Source of the DNA: Rhynchopus sp. YZ270_cl-10
Lineage: Eukaryota > Euglenozoa > Diplonemea > Diplonemida > Diplonemidae
DNA length: 64,000 nt
NCBI GenBank assembly: GCA_964035575.1
Contig: OZ037898.1
Coordinates: forward strand, 372,001-436,000
Direction: 5' to 3'
Shown: positions 51,171-59,540 of the stretch, piece by piece
Layout of the letters: the number at the start of each line of letters is the position of its first letter
Numbering within the stretch: position 1 is the first letter of the stretch
Translations under genes and position numbers: made by a program
The notes under the pieces: generated by a model
Seen by the model: the letters and a program-made list of their open reading frames with translations, nothing else
The model's database searches: none
What the model was told of the DNA's origin: nothing

Positions 51171-51509
51171 TCACAGCTGGTCTGTGAATGTGTTCACAGA
51201 CCAGCTGTGGTAGTAGAAATCACCTCCAGCTTTGAGGGACTCAGGGCTGTGTGACGCTGCTGATTTCGACACGTTGCCGAAGCAGTGATCGCGCTTGGTG
51301 TGGTTTTGTGTATCCCAAAAGGAGTCATCACTCAAAGCATTTTGACTAAACGTCTGAACGTTGTGAACCTGGAATCGATAGCAGACAGGAACAAGAGGAT
51401 GGGCAGGCAGCGCCTGCCCGACCTGTGTGAAGTGAATCAGTGATTGCCTGACAGATGTCTGGGTAACCGTGTATTCTGTGTGGGTATCCATGTCCGGAGT
51501 ATATCCCAT
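51171..51509 (-). CDS. Hypothetical protein, 112 codons, doubtful
   Basis: This minus-strand frame of balanced composition lies in an otherwise low-complexity area. It runs from MGYTPDMDTHTEYTV to VNTFTDQL. No domain is recognised. The codons for its last eleven residues and its stop lie within the perfect hairpin at 51,172-51,209. It could be a small gene, a last exon or chance. Confidence 0.2.
   Translation of the reverse strand: MGYTPDMDTHTEYTVTQTSVRQSLIHFTQVGQALPAHPLVPVCYRFQVHNVQTFSQNALSDDSFWDTQNHTKRDHCFGNVSKSAASHSPESLKAGGDFYYHSWSVNTFTDQL
51172..51209. other. Perfect 17-bp-stem hairpin
   Basis: The arms CACAGCTGGTCTGTGAA and TTCACAGACCAGCTGTG have a 4-base loop and no mismatch. It stands alone, with no second copy seen in the window. 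Confidence 0.85.
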
Positions 51510-51529
51510 TGTCCCCTTACATTGTGATT

Positions 51530-51830
51530 TACGTGTAACTTTTTTTACATGTTAGCCACATGTCATTTGACATGTAAAGTGACATGTGCCACAGGTGAAA
51601 TGACCTGTTAAGTACATGTCATTTTTAGGTGGCACATGTCATTTACTTCACCGTCGTGTAGGGTCCGCGCGGGGTACCCCGGGGTTTGGGGAGCACACGG
51701 CGGTGAAGTAAGTTACATTACATGGAATGTTACATGTGAAAAACCGTTACACGTAAATGACATGTAACTTCACATGTAATGTAACAGTTACATGTATTAG
51801 TACATGTGATCATGTTACATGTGTCGATGT
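51530..51830. repeat. ACATGT palindrome field with central inverted repeat
   Basis: Around twenty ACATGT or one-base variants lie in 300 bp, arranged on both sides of a 17-bp inverted repeat with one mismatch (51,643-51,659, TTACTTCACCGTCGTGT, and 51,695-51,711). The two halves carry the same words in opposite order, so the whole block could fold back. It may be a decayed foldback element. Confidence 0.6.
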
Positions 51831-52224
51831 GTAAAAAACCCACCCACCATAATTTTCACAACGATTTTTGAGGATTTTTTAGGTCTTACCAGAAATCACC
51901 GCCGAAAAAGCTGCCCAGTACCACCCCCAAAACCATTGTACCACTACCTGATTTCGCCACCTGTACCACATGTAACAAAAGTTACATGTAATACCACCAG
52001 AGTCCGCGGAACACCCCCGTTCACCCCGTCCCGGACGGGGGTCAATTATTTTCCAAAAACCGACCCCCGTCCCAAACCCCCGTCCAGGGACGGGGGTTTT
52101 GGATTTTTTTTTGGGGGGGAGGAGGGGCCCATATTATGGGGAATTTTTTGAGATACCATCGAGCCGGACTCAATTGGTCAAACGTCGAAGGAAAAGGAAG
52201 CACGCAGCATGGCGAAAGGAAAAA
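51831..52224. other. Intergenic, GC-skewed short inverted repeats
   Basis: Contains a hairpin ACATGTAAC/GTTACATGT (51,968-51,989) and several CCCCGTC/GACGGGG words (52,018-52,100) that could pair. No gene is seen. Confidence 0.5.
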
Positions 52225-52345
52225 AGTAGCGTACCGTGCGCCTGCGGCGCAAGCCTGCATCACACCATTCCCGTGACATTGTTTGCCTGTAAAAATGTAC
52301 AATTTTAAGCGCATTTTTTTGAAATGTTGCGTACCGTGGCTTCGC
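52225..52345 (+). repeat. 121-bp dispersed repeat, copy 1
   Basis: Starts AGTAGCGTACCGTGCGCCTG and ends GTTGCGTACCGTGGCTTCGC, so GCGTACCGTG occurs near both ends in the same direction. A copy of exactly the same length lies inverted at 60,906-61,026, and end fragments occur at 62,833-62,855 and 63,546-63,570. GCGCC/GGCGC near the start forms a small hairpin. The class is unknown. Confidence 0.75.
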
Positions 52346-52520
52346 TTGGAACCTTTGGGTGACATACCGCCGTTTCTTTTGTAAAAAAACTGAGGTTACT
52401 GATAATTCGTGCACCATGTGTGCCTGGTGCAAATATCAATAAAGTGCCGAACTCCGCCGTCGGATAACCGAGCAATTCTCACATTCCGCCGGAGGCCCCC
52501 AACTTGAGCTGGGGTGGGGA

Positions 52521-52545
52521 CCCGGGCGCGCGAAGCGCGCCCGGG
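52521..52545. other. Perfect GC-rich hairpin, 11-bp stem
   Basis: Arms CCCGGGCGCGC and GCGCGCCCGGG with a GAA loop. A related but broken version (CCCGGGCGCGCTACGCGC) lies at 59,938-59,955. Confidence 0.85.
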
Positions 52546-52821
52546 CTCGACCGAGTTTTGATCTTCTTCTTCCTGTGACTAGCTTGTCAGCGGACGGAGA
52601 AAGCTCGGGAGAGGTTTTTTTTTTTTTTTGTTTTTTGGGCGGGACGGGGGTTGGAAGGGGGTGCATAATTAATTTTCGGGGGAGGTCCGCGGGCTCTGAA
52701 TACCACATGTACCACCCGTTACTTCGTGTACCCTGAGGGTCCGTATGGGCCACTGTGTGTCTGTGTGTGTACCCCACCAAAAAATCGCTAAGGGCCGCTA
52801 AAAAATGACCCTCCCCTATGG

Positions 52822-52852
52822 CAACGACCTGTCAGCGACCTGTCAATATCGG
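52822..52852 (+). repeat. 31-bp direct repeat, copy 2
   Basis: Identical to 50,546-50,576. Confidence 0.8.
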
Positions 52853-52867
52853 CCCCCCCTGGAGCAC

Positions 52868-53190
52868 CATATGGGTGAATTTTTTTTGCCCCCCCACGTT
52901 TCAAACCGCGAAACATTTTTTTTTGGCAAAGACAATTTTCAGCTGGAAAAAAAAAAAAAAAAGGGAAATAGTCAGATTTACCCTACCCTATTTTGAAAAA
53001 GTTCAGACTTGCCCTATGAAAAAGTTCAGACTTGCCCGAAAATAAGTTCAGACTTGCCCTAAAAGTGTTTTTAGGGCAAGTCTGAACTTATTTTTAGGGC
53101 AAACACTTTTTTTAGGGCAAGTCTGAACTTTTTTAGGGCAAGTCTGAACTTATTTTTAGGGTAAGTCTGAACTTATTTTAGGGCAACAAG
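52868..53190 (+). repeat. Left arm of an approximately 320-bp inverted repeat
   Basis: Begins CATATGGGTG, then GCCCCCCCACGTTTC, an A/T block, GTCAGATTTACCCTACCC, and then several 18-20-bp words, AAGTTCAGACTTGCCCTA, in both directions. The arm at 54,640-54,967 is its diverged complement with small length differences. Confidence 0.8.
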
Positions 53191-54639
53191 TCAGGCCACT
53201 TTGGCTGGGGCACTCTTGGGGCCCCATGGTATGGTGGTATGACTTGTTTTATTGCCCTAAAATGCCTAACCGAGCCGGAGCCCAAAAATTGATGCCAGAA
53301 ACCACCAGCCACCCGGAAAGGGTGAACAGGCAGTCCACGTTGGGCCAGAACCGGTTACAAAGGAAGCCGTGTTCTGGGGCAACGTGGGGCGCAAAGTTTT
53401 ACAATTTTCATGCACGGGTGCTCCACAAATTACCAAGTATTCCTTCTTTGTTGAATTGAGAGAGAGTCAGTGTTTAGCTACCACGCGGGTTTGCTTAGAA
53501 TCCTTCGAGGCCGGCACAATTTTATTTATGTGGTCGGTTAAGACATGCCTATTGAAGAACAACGAGGTCATCGTTGAAAGGAGCGAACTCCCCTTCCCAC
53601 AACATCTCTCACATTTCAACTCAGAATTCATACTTGGTTATTTGCTTTGTCCATACGCAATCAAATTGTCATGCTTTCAAGAGCATGCCTGGCCAAAATG
53701 CAACAACGTGGAAAAATTGTTGTTGTTCCAAAAGGCAACAAGACCACCCACAACAAGGGGTTGAATTGTGCACTGTCCGGGGGAGCGCAAAGTTTTTTCC
53801 CTGTACACAGTGGACACATCTTTATCACTTTGTTCCCACGGGGACACATTTGGATACTGCACGCATGCAGAAGTGCCAAACATGTCCGCACGTGGAGTGG
53901 AGTGTCCATCATGTTTTCCTGGTTTCCAAAAAGCAGTTTTCTTGCACTTACTATTTGCCCCGGTGTCTGGCAATAGAAGTGGCTAACATTGTAATGAGTA
54001 GCATATACATACCGTTGATCCAAATGAGTAAGGCGACCAACAAGTCCTCTGGACTTTTTTGTTGTGACGACAATCGCGGAGTAATCCCGGAGAATTACAT
54101 CCTCGTATAAAAAGTTAAAGGTAGAGGTGGGGAAACTGTAGCTATAGAAATAGTTGTTGCAGTAGTGCAGACACCCGAGGGTGCACCACTATGCTTTTCT
54201 TTGGTTGTATCGACAATTTTACGTACATGATGTAGGACCTGTACAATGTCGCCCAAAGGCTTTGTACTTACTGCAGTAATCGGTATTTTTTTTTTGTTAC
54301 TACCACGTCGTGTTCTATGAGGAGTCGCGTTTGGGTGCGGAAGTCTTTTTTCTGGTCTCTGTTCTGTACGGGTCTCGGATCGTGGTGCGGTACTGCGGTG
54401 CGGTACCTGAGAGTTTTTTAGAGTGATGATAAAGGTCAGAGGGTTTTCCCCTCCCATTTGTGTCATTATTTAATTTTGCTCGGAAAGTGGGGTGTCCTGG
54501 ACACGAGGAAATTCAGTTGCATGGAAAAAAAGCTCCATACCATAGGTTGCTCATTTCACTACCAGGACTCGTCGCGAATAGCCCATACGTGCCCTAAACA
54601 GAAACGCAAAAACGACGACCGCCGGGCTCTGTAACCCAA
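53191..54639. other. Unique interior of the inverted-repeat segment
   Basis: About 1.45 kb of balanced composition, unlike the low-complexity flanks. Overlapping frames of 100-180 codons exist on both strands: + at 53,369-53,764, 53,574-54,110 and 53,647-53,976, and - at 54,095-54,466. None is dominant and none shows a domain I know. It could be a decayed gene of a mobile element or an unrelated exon. Confidence 0.45.
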
Positions 54640-54967
54640 GAGCCCCCAGCTTGCCCAATAAATAAGTGCAGGGTTGCCCTAAAAAAGTTCAGACTTGCCC
54701 TAAAAAAAGTGTTTGCCCTAAAAATAAGTTCAGACTTGCCCGAAATAAGTTCAGACTTGCCCTAAAAACACTTTTAGGGCAAGTCTGAACTTTTTCAAAA
54801 TAGGGTAGGGTAAATCTGACTATTTCCCAAAAAAAAAATTCCCCCTGACAGGGCCTGTGCTCGAAAAAAAAATTTTTTTTTTTCTGTGGGTGCTGAAAAT
54901 TGTCTTTGCCAAAAAAAAATGTTTCGCGGTTTGAAACGTGGGGGGGCAAAAAAAAGCCACCCATATG
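54640..54967 (-). repeat. Right arm of the approximately 320-bp inverted repeat
   Basis: The complement of 52,868-53,190. It ends CACCCATATG and has an extra insert with TGACAGGGCCTGTGC and an A-run/T-run block that is absent from the left arm. Confidence 0.8.
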
Positions 54968-55266
54968 TACAGGAGAAGGCATATTCAATCAAGGGGGGTT
55001 TTTATTTTTATTGCGTTTGCTTGCATCCCCCTTACGACACCCCTCCCTTTTTTTTCCAGCCTGGGTTGCTTCTATTGTTCTTTGTTAAGGTTTCCCTCGC
55101 AAGAATTTGGTTTTCAAAAAAAAATGTGTTGAGTCACATTTCCCCGTTTGGTTTCACCGTTCATACTTCTCTTATTATTTGAATAACTGCACTTTAAAAG
55201 TGATCAACAAAACATGCACGTTATTTTTTTTGGTTGGGGTCCATGTACCAAAGTACACTGTCACAT
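54968..55266. other. Intergenic
   Basis: T-rich; nothing recognised. Confidence 0.5.
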
Positions 55267-55639
55267 TGGAGGTACCCTAACTGTTCGGTCCAATTCGGTG
55301 TAATTCGGTCCATTTCGTTTTTTTTTTTTTTCGCAAAGGGAAATTTCCCCTTGTACCAGAAAAACCGAAAAAAATGCCCTTCCTCAGTCCGGAAGTATCA
55401 CCTCAACCGGTTACCTGCCGTAAAAGCGAGTGAGGTTACAGAGATATCAAAAAAATAAAAAGAAAAAAACGAAATGAAAACCGAAAAAAACCGAAATGTT
55501 AGGGTACCTTTTTTGGTCGATTTCGTTTTTTTTCCAAAGGGGGGACCCTTTGGTCGCCGAAATTCCCCAGCCAAATTTGGTCGCAAAATCGGCCGATTTT
55601 TCAAAAATCTCAAAAAAAAAAAAAATTTTTTTTTTTTTT

Positions 55640-56020
55640 CACAAGTGTTTTTGAGGCCTGCTCACTACACCCTAGGCACCCTTCTGAGACCAAAAAGTCA
55701 AAAAAAGCATGAATTGGGCTGTTTTGAGCATCTAGAGTTTATTCCCCAGCCATTTTCTGTACCACCAGTGCATTTTGTATGGGCCAGCGCCTTGTCAAAA
55801 AATCGAAAAATCTCAAAAAAAAAAAAATCCAAAAATTTTTTTTCACAAGTGTTTTTGAGGCCTGCTCACTACACCCTAGGCACCCTTCTGAGACCAAAAA
55901 GTCAAAAAAAGCATGAATTGGGCTGTTTTGAGCATCTAGAGTTTATTCCCCGGCCATTTTCTGTACCACCAGTGCACTTTGTATGGGCCAGCGCCTTGTC
56001 GAAAAATCGAAAAATCTCAA
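55640..56020 (+). repeat. Two tandem copies of an approximately 205-bp R2-related repeat
   Basis: The sequence from CACAAGTGTTTTTGAGGCCT to the A run after GGCCAGCGCCTTGTC occurs twice in tandem with very few changes (starting near 55,640 and 55,845). Its TTTTGAGCATC and GGCCAGCGCCTT words are those of R2. Confidence 0.8.
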
Positions 56021-56350
56021 AAAAAAAAATTTTTTTTTTCGGGAAAATTTCGACCACTGAGGTGGGTCTTTGGGCACCAAAAAATGCAAAAAAAATGCAA
56101 AAATCGGGTGTTTTGACCATCTGTGGTTACACAAAACACACTTCTGTGTACAAGCCTACACCAATACAGTGGTAATACAAGGCGATTTTTGACCAAAAAA
56201 AAAATTTTTTTTTCGCCCAAAATCGGGCGTGGTACGTCATAAAATGGCCCAAAAAATCCAAGGAAAACCTTCGATTGGGCAAATTATGAAAAAATTTTTC
56301 AAGTCAAATTTTCAACCAAAATACGGTCATTTTGTTCACACAGTGATTCT
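55924..56350 (+). repeat. R2 relative outside the array
   Basis: Aligns with R2 over nearly its whole length, from TTTTGAGCATC through GGCCAGCGCCTTG, the A/T palindrome, GGGCACCAAAAAATGC, TACACCAATACAGTGG, CAAATTATGAAAAA and CAAAATACGG, with scattered substitutions. It has no R1 on either side, so it represents the repeat before it joined the array. Confidence 0.85.
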
Positions 56351-56893
56351 ACGTCATGCTAGCTTCCTGTGCAGAACTCCAGCAATTCACCAATGCCGGC
56401 ATCTATCTTTCCATTATCGCCATTGCACTTCGTTCACGCCATTGCACTTCGGTCATTTTGTGCATACCCTGTGACTGTGGTGGCTAGAGAACACGCACAT
56501 GCAGACCCGTTCCTTGCAATTTCCAGTGTTGTGTTTATCAATGCATGCATCCAGAGGACCTCTGGTTTACGAAATCGTAGGCACTCCTGTGCAAAAATGA
56601 AGTCGGTTTTTGACCCAAAATCGGGGTGGGTGGGCCATAATTTGCTCCAAATTTGGCCGAAAATTGGGATTTTTCTGAAAATTTTCATTGTGCCCAGCAA
56701 AAATCCTTGATTTTTTGAAGAATTTTCCAAAAAATATGCTATACCCCCTATGACTGGACCCAACTCCCCTCACCCTTTTTTTCCCCTAAAAAAGCCCCCA
56801 AAATTCCTACCATTTTTACCATTTTTACCATTTTTGACCAATTTAGGGTACCTCCATTATTTTTTTATTTCATTGAGTATTTGCATACAAGTA

Positions 56894-57005
56894 TAACGGC
56901 CGTCACGACGGGAAAAATTTTTTTTTGTCGGGGAGGTCACGGCCGTGAAGAAAATCTGAAAAATTTAACGGCCGTGAAATTTTGCATTGATCACGGCCGT
57001 GAAAT
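56894..57005. repeat. ACGGCCGT palindrome cluster, left
   Basis: Four ACGGCCGT cores, three within TCACGGCCGTGA or a near form (56,896, 56,937, 56,968, 56,991). A matching cluster lies at 58,351-58,446. Confidence 0.75.
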
Positions 57006-57085
57006 ATTTCCACGCTTTTTGCTTGTTTCTTCTTTTTCGTTCGTAGACAGGGCCAACCCCCTTTCCCATCCCTCCCAAGTCATTC

Positions 57086-57325
57086 TTGGGGGGTAAAAGC
57101 AACATAAAAAGTGCAAAAAAAAGTCGGCCCCACTGCGATCGGGAAGCTGACGACACGAATGAGCACTTATGGTGGTCCTGCCCTGCCTGCGATGCTATAC
57201 GCTCAGATCCTAGTTTCCACTCCGTCACAACTGCTGACAGGTCACCGTGGCCTAACTGTGTGTCGAACTGTGGAGTTATCCCTACTGCCCTGAAGGACAG
57301 TATTGATGCTACCTCCAGCGTCTGA
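57086..57325 (+). mobile_element. LINE (non-LTR retrotransposon) remnant, C-terminal part
   Basis: The translated frame contains C-D-R-E-A-D-D-T-x-E-H-L-W-W-x-C-P, then R, and a little later W-P-N-C-x-x-x-C-G-x-x-P. Zinc-binding C...EHL..CP and a following P-x-C-x-x-x-x-G-x-x-P pattern are typical of the region after the reverse transcriptase in many protist LINEs. There is no reverse transcriptase domain nearby, and the frame stops after 80 codons, so this is a short fossil. The opposite-strand frame over it is a shadow. Confidence 0.45.
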
Positions 57326-58350
57326 TGGGGAGCATCCTCATACACCGGTTGTCTCTGAACAACAGCCTCCGTATCAACAACCCTGGCTCTCCTCACTGCG
57401 CTGGTCTCCCGCTGCCCGCCCACGTTTTCACCCTACTGTGAATTGTAGTTGGAGCGTGTGGCATTTCTGAGCACTTGTACGTGCTCCCGGTTCTTCAGAG
57501 TAGCATATTTCTCGTGTTTCAGCACTTGTAACCGGTTCTTGAGCTAAGTACTCTTCTCAATATTTGATGGGCTTTCCGTTGTGGAACACACATCAAAACT
57601 GTGAGACGAACCTCATCTGTGTTGAACCATTTGCGGTGTTCTTCAGCTTCCAGTGCAAAATCTTCCGACAGAATCAGCACACCATTGAACAACTATCCTC
57701 CGTCTTTTTTGTCGGAAAATAGACCGCATCACGTTCTGCACACCTCTGGATCTTCTTCGCTACGTTGGCGAGATACGCGCAGAGGGAGGGGTCCACCCTT
57801 TTGATCCCGTGAACTTGTACTGTTTGCCCGATGTCTTCTTTGGCACAAGAGTGATGAACGGGGTTGAGTGAGTCCAAACACATCCTTCTCGGGCAAAGAG
57901 TAATAATTGAGGTTGTGAGACGCTCGGGATGCTGCGAATTCAGTATGCAGAACTGAAAGGCAGTGTTGAAACCAGAAGATTACAGATGGCGGGTCAGATG
58001 CTGTGTCACTTACCCCATCAGGTAGATGAGAGCCAGCACCTTCAGAGCAGTGAACACAACACACAGTGGACACAATACATGTGCCAAAAGGCAACAAAAC
58101 CCTACAAGGAGTACCCAGTACCCAGCGCAGTTTTCTGTGCGATATCACTTAACCGGTCCTCTCCTGCCCTACCCTCCTTTTCTTCAGGGGTAAAAATCAG
58201 GTGGGTTGTGGGAATAGGGGGAAATGGGTGGGGTTTGGTCTGTACATTCCTATCCGCGCCTATCCGCGGGGTAAAAATCAGGTGGGATAGTTCTTGAGTG
58301 GCGCCTTTTCTCGTACTTCACTGTGTGTTCCTTCAAAGACTTGTACAATA
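57326..58350. other. Intergenic or decayed repeat sequence
   Basis: Balanced composition with broken frames on both strands (for example - 57,674-57,883 and + 57,929-58,297). None is recognised. A 19-bp direct repeat, GGGGTAAAAATCAGGTGGG, occurs at about 58,186 and 58,268. Confidence 0.4.
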
Positions 58351-58446
58351 ATTTCACGGCCGTTGTTTTTTTTTAACGGCCGTGAAATTTTTGTACATAA
58401 AAAGGGCGCTTTTTTTTCACGGCCGTTTTTTTTTATTTTTCACGGC
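58351..58446. repeat. ACGGCCGT palindrome cluster, right
   Basis: Three ACGGCCGT cores and one partial, with TTTAACGGCCGTGAAATTTT as in the left cluster at 56,965. The two clusters enclose about 1.35 kb that includes the LINE remnant. Confidence 0.75.
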
Positions 58447-59015
58447 AACGACGGCAGTGGGTCGAGCATTTTTTTTTCATTTCCGTGACGTCCGTTTTAC
58501 TTGTATGTATTTGCCAAAAAAAAGACTGCCAGACTATCATTTTGTGTGCATATTAAACGGCGCCCCTTCTATTGGTAGTGGGCAGAATTAGGCAGGATTA
58601 TGTTTGTACGGGCAAGTCATTAGGTTTCCTTTTCACACCTTCTGTTGTTCGCTGCAGGGTATTCATGCTGTCCAGGGCTAGCATCGTTGAGACGTGCCTG
58701 CCTTGGAACCTACCATTACAAACAGGGTTACAAAGTACAATGAGGATTTGCCTCATCTCAACTTTCTGTCCTTTTTTTTTTCAACTGTCTCCGCCCTCCG
58801 TCCAGGGACCACCCCCCTCACCGCCCAAACTTTACGCCCCATGTTTACCTGCATGCTCTTTCGCCTTCCCCTTCAGCCCCTCAAACTGAAAAGAATGATT
58901 CGTCTTTTGTTCTCCTACTTCCCTTTTTTCCTTCCCATACCTTACACAACAGGCTAACATATTTTACCCCTTTTTTTTTTGTTCTAAATTGAACAGAAGA
59001 AGGTTTACTTTCACT
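58447..59015. other. Upstream region of the UBA-PTH2-like gene
   Basis: No gene is seen. A T run followed by TTCTAAATTGAACAG ends about 18 bases before the chosen ATG. It could be a 3' splice site, in which case an upstream exon would exist that I cannot identify. Confidence 0.4.
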
Positions 59016-59540
59016 ATGGCGGATAAGGGAGATAGTGTTCGGATGCTTCAGGATATGGGGTTTACCCGTCGGGATAGTCTTGCTGCTATAGATATGTGTA
59101 AGCATGCGAGGAAGGGGCATGTGGCAGGGTCGGAGCTTCTTAAGAACTCGTTGCAGCATAAGGAAAGAGAGGCCGTGGTGGCACAGACACCTCCCACACC
59201 GTATGAGTTTGAGGTGCAGTATCGGATGCTGGTGGTGATGCGGAGTGATGTGACCCTGACGCCGTCGCAGCTAGCTGCAGGGGTGTCTGAGGTCGTGCTC
59301 AATTCGGACAACAAGGTGAACCCAACCTGGACCAGCATGTGGCACTCCACCAGCCGCCAGAGGCAGTTCCTCAAGGGCACCGAGCAGGAGTTGAACCTCC
59401 TCCAGTCGCGTGCGAAGACCCAGTGTATCCCTTACCACCCCGCACTCAGTGAGACACTCCAAACAATCTGCCTCGCCGTCGGCCCGGCGCCCGCCTCCCT
59501 TCTGGACCCCCTTTCATGCGGGCTGGAAAAAATGGACTAA
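59016..59540 (+). CDS. UBA domain fused to a divergent PTH2-like (peptidyl-tRNA hydrolase 2) domain
   Basis: A 174-residue protein. Residues 6-46 look like a ubiquitin-associated domain: the MGF loop (14-16), then two helices with LAAIDMCKH and VAGSELLKNSL. Residues 67-172 resemble the PTH2 fold: a VQYRMLVVMRSDV strand, a LAAGVSEVVL helix, a central helix ELNLLQSRAKTQCIPY, and TICLAVGPAPASLLDPLSCGL, which matches the conserved PTH2 end (TVLxIGPxPxxxID..TG.L). PTH2 enzymes free tRNA from peptidyl-tRNA, and yeast Pth2 is linked to ubiquitin receptors. Here the usual glycine-lysine before the helix is Ser84-Gln85, and the DAGRT motif is not visible, so catalysis is doubtful; PTRHD1-type members are similar in this. 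ATG at 59,016 is chosen because the frame has no earlier ATG and the context (CACTATGGCG) is good. Confidence 0.65.
   Translation: MADKGDSVRMLQDMGFTRRDSLAAIDMCKHARKGHVAGSELLKNSLQHKEREAVVAQTPPTPYEFEVQYRMLVVMRSDVTLTPSQLAAGVSEVVLNSDNKVNPTWTSMWHSTSRQRQFLKGTEQELNLLQSRAKTQCIPYHPALSETLQTICLAVGPAPASLLDPLSCGLEKMD

Larger units (their letters stand above)
52346..52867. other. Intergenic with GC palindrome
   Basis: No gene is seen. Holds the palindrome at 52,521-52,545 and the second copy of the 31-bp repeat (52,822-52,852). Confidence 0.5.
55267..56856. mobile_element. Candidate 1.59-kb TIR element carrying R2 relatives
   Basis: The boundaries are a perfect 14-bp inverted repeat, TGGAGGTACCCTAA at 55,267-55,280 and its complement at 56,843-56,856. 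A third, partial end (GTTAGGGTACC, 55,498-55,508) lies inside. The interior is mostly tandem, diverged copies of an approximately 200-bp AT-rich repeat related to R2. No target duplication is obvious and no transposase is seen, so the element call is tentative. Confidence 0.45.

Noticed and set aside
50540-51174. Frames reading VHRYTGTQ or CVPVYLCT repeats over the 8-bp microsatellite
   Set aside because: Products of a perfect 8-bp repeat open in several frames on both strands.
55474-56175. 233-codon frame
   Set aside because: Covers tandem R2-related repeats and A/T blocks; its internal duplication mirrors the DNA repeat.
58989-59015. Nine-codon upstream extension of the UBA-PTH2-like gene
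   Set aside because: It would start at TTG; the first ATG at 59,016 has good context and keeps the whole UBA domain.
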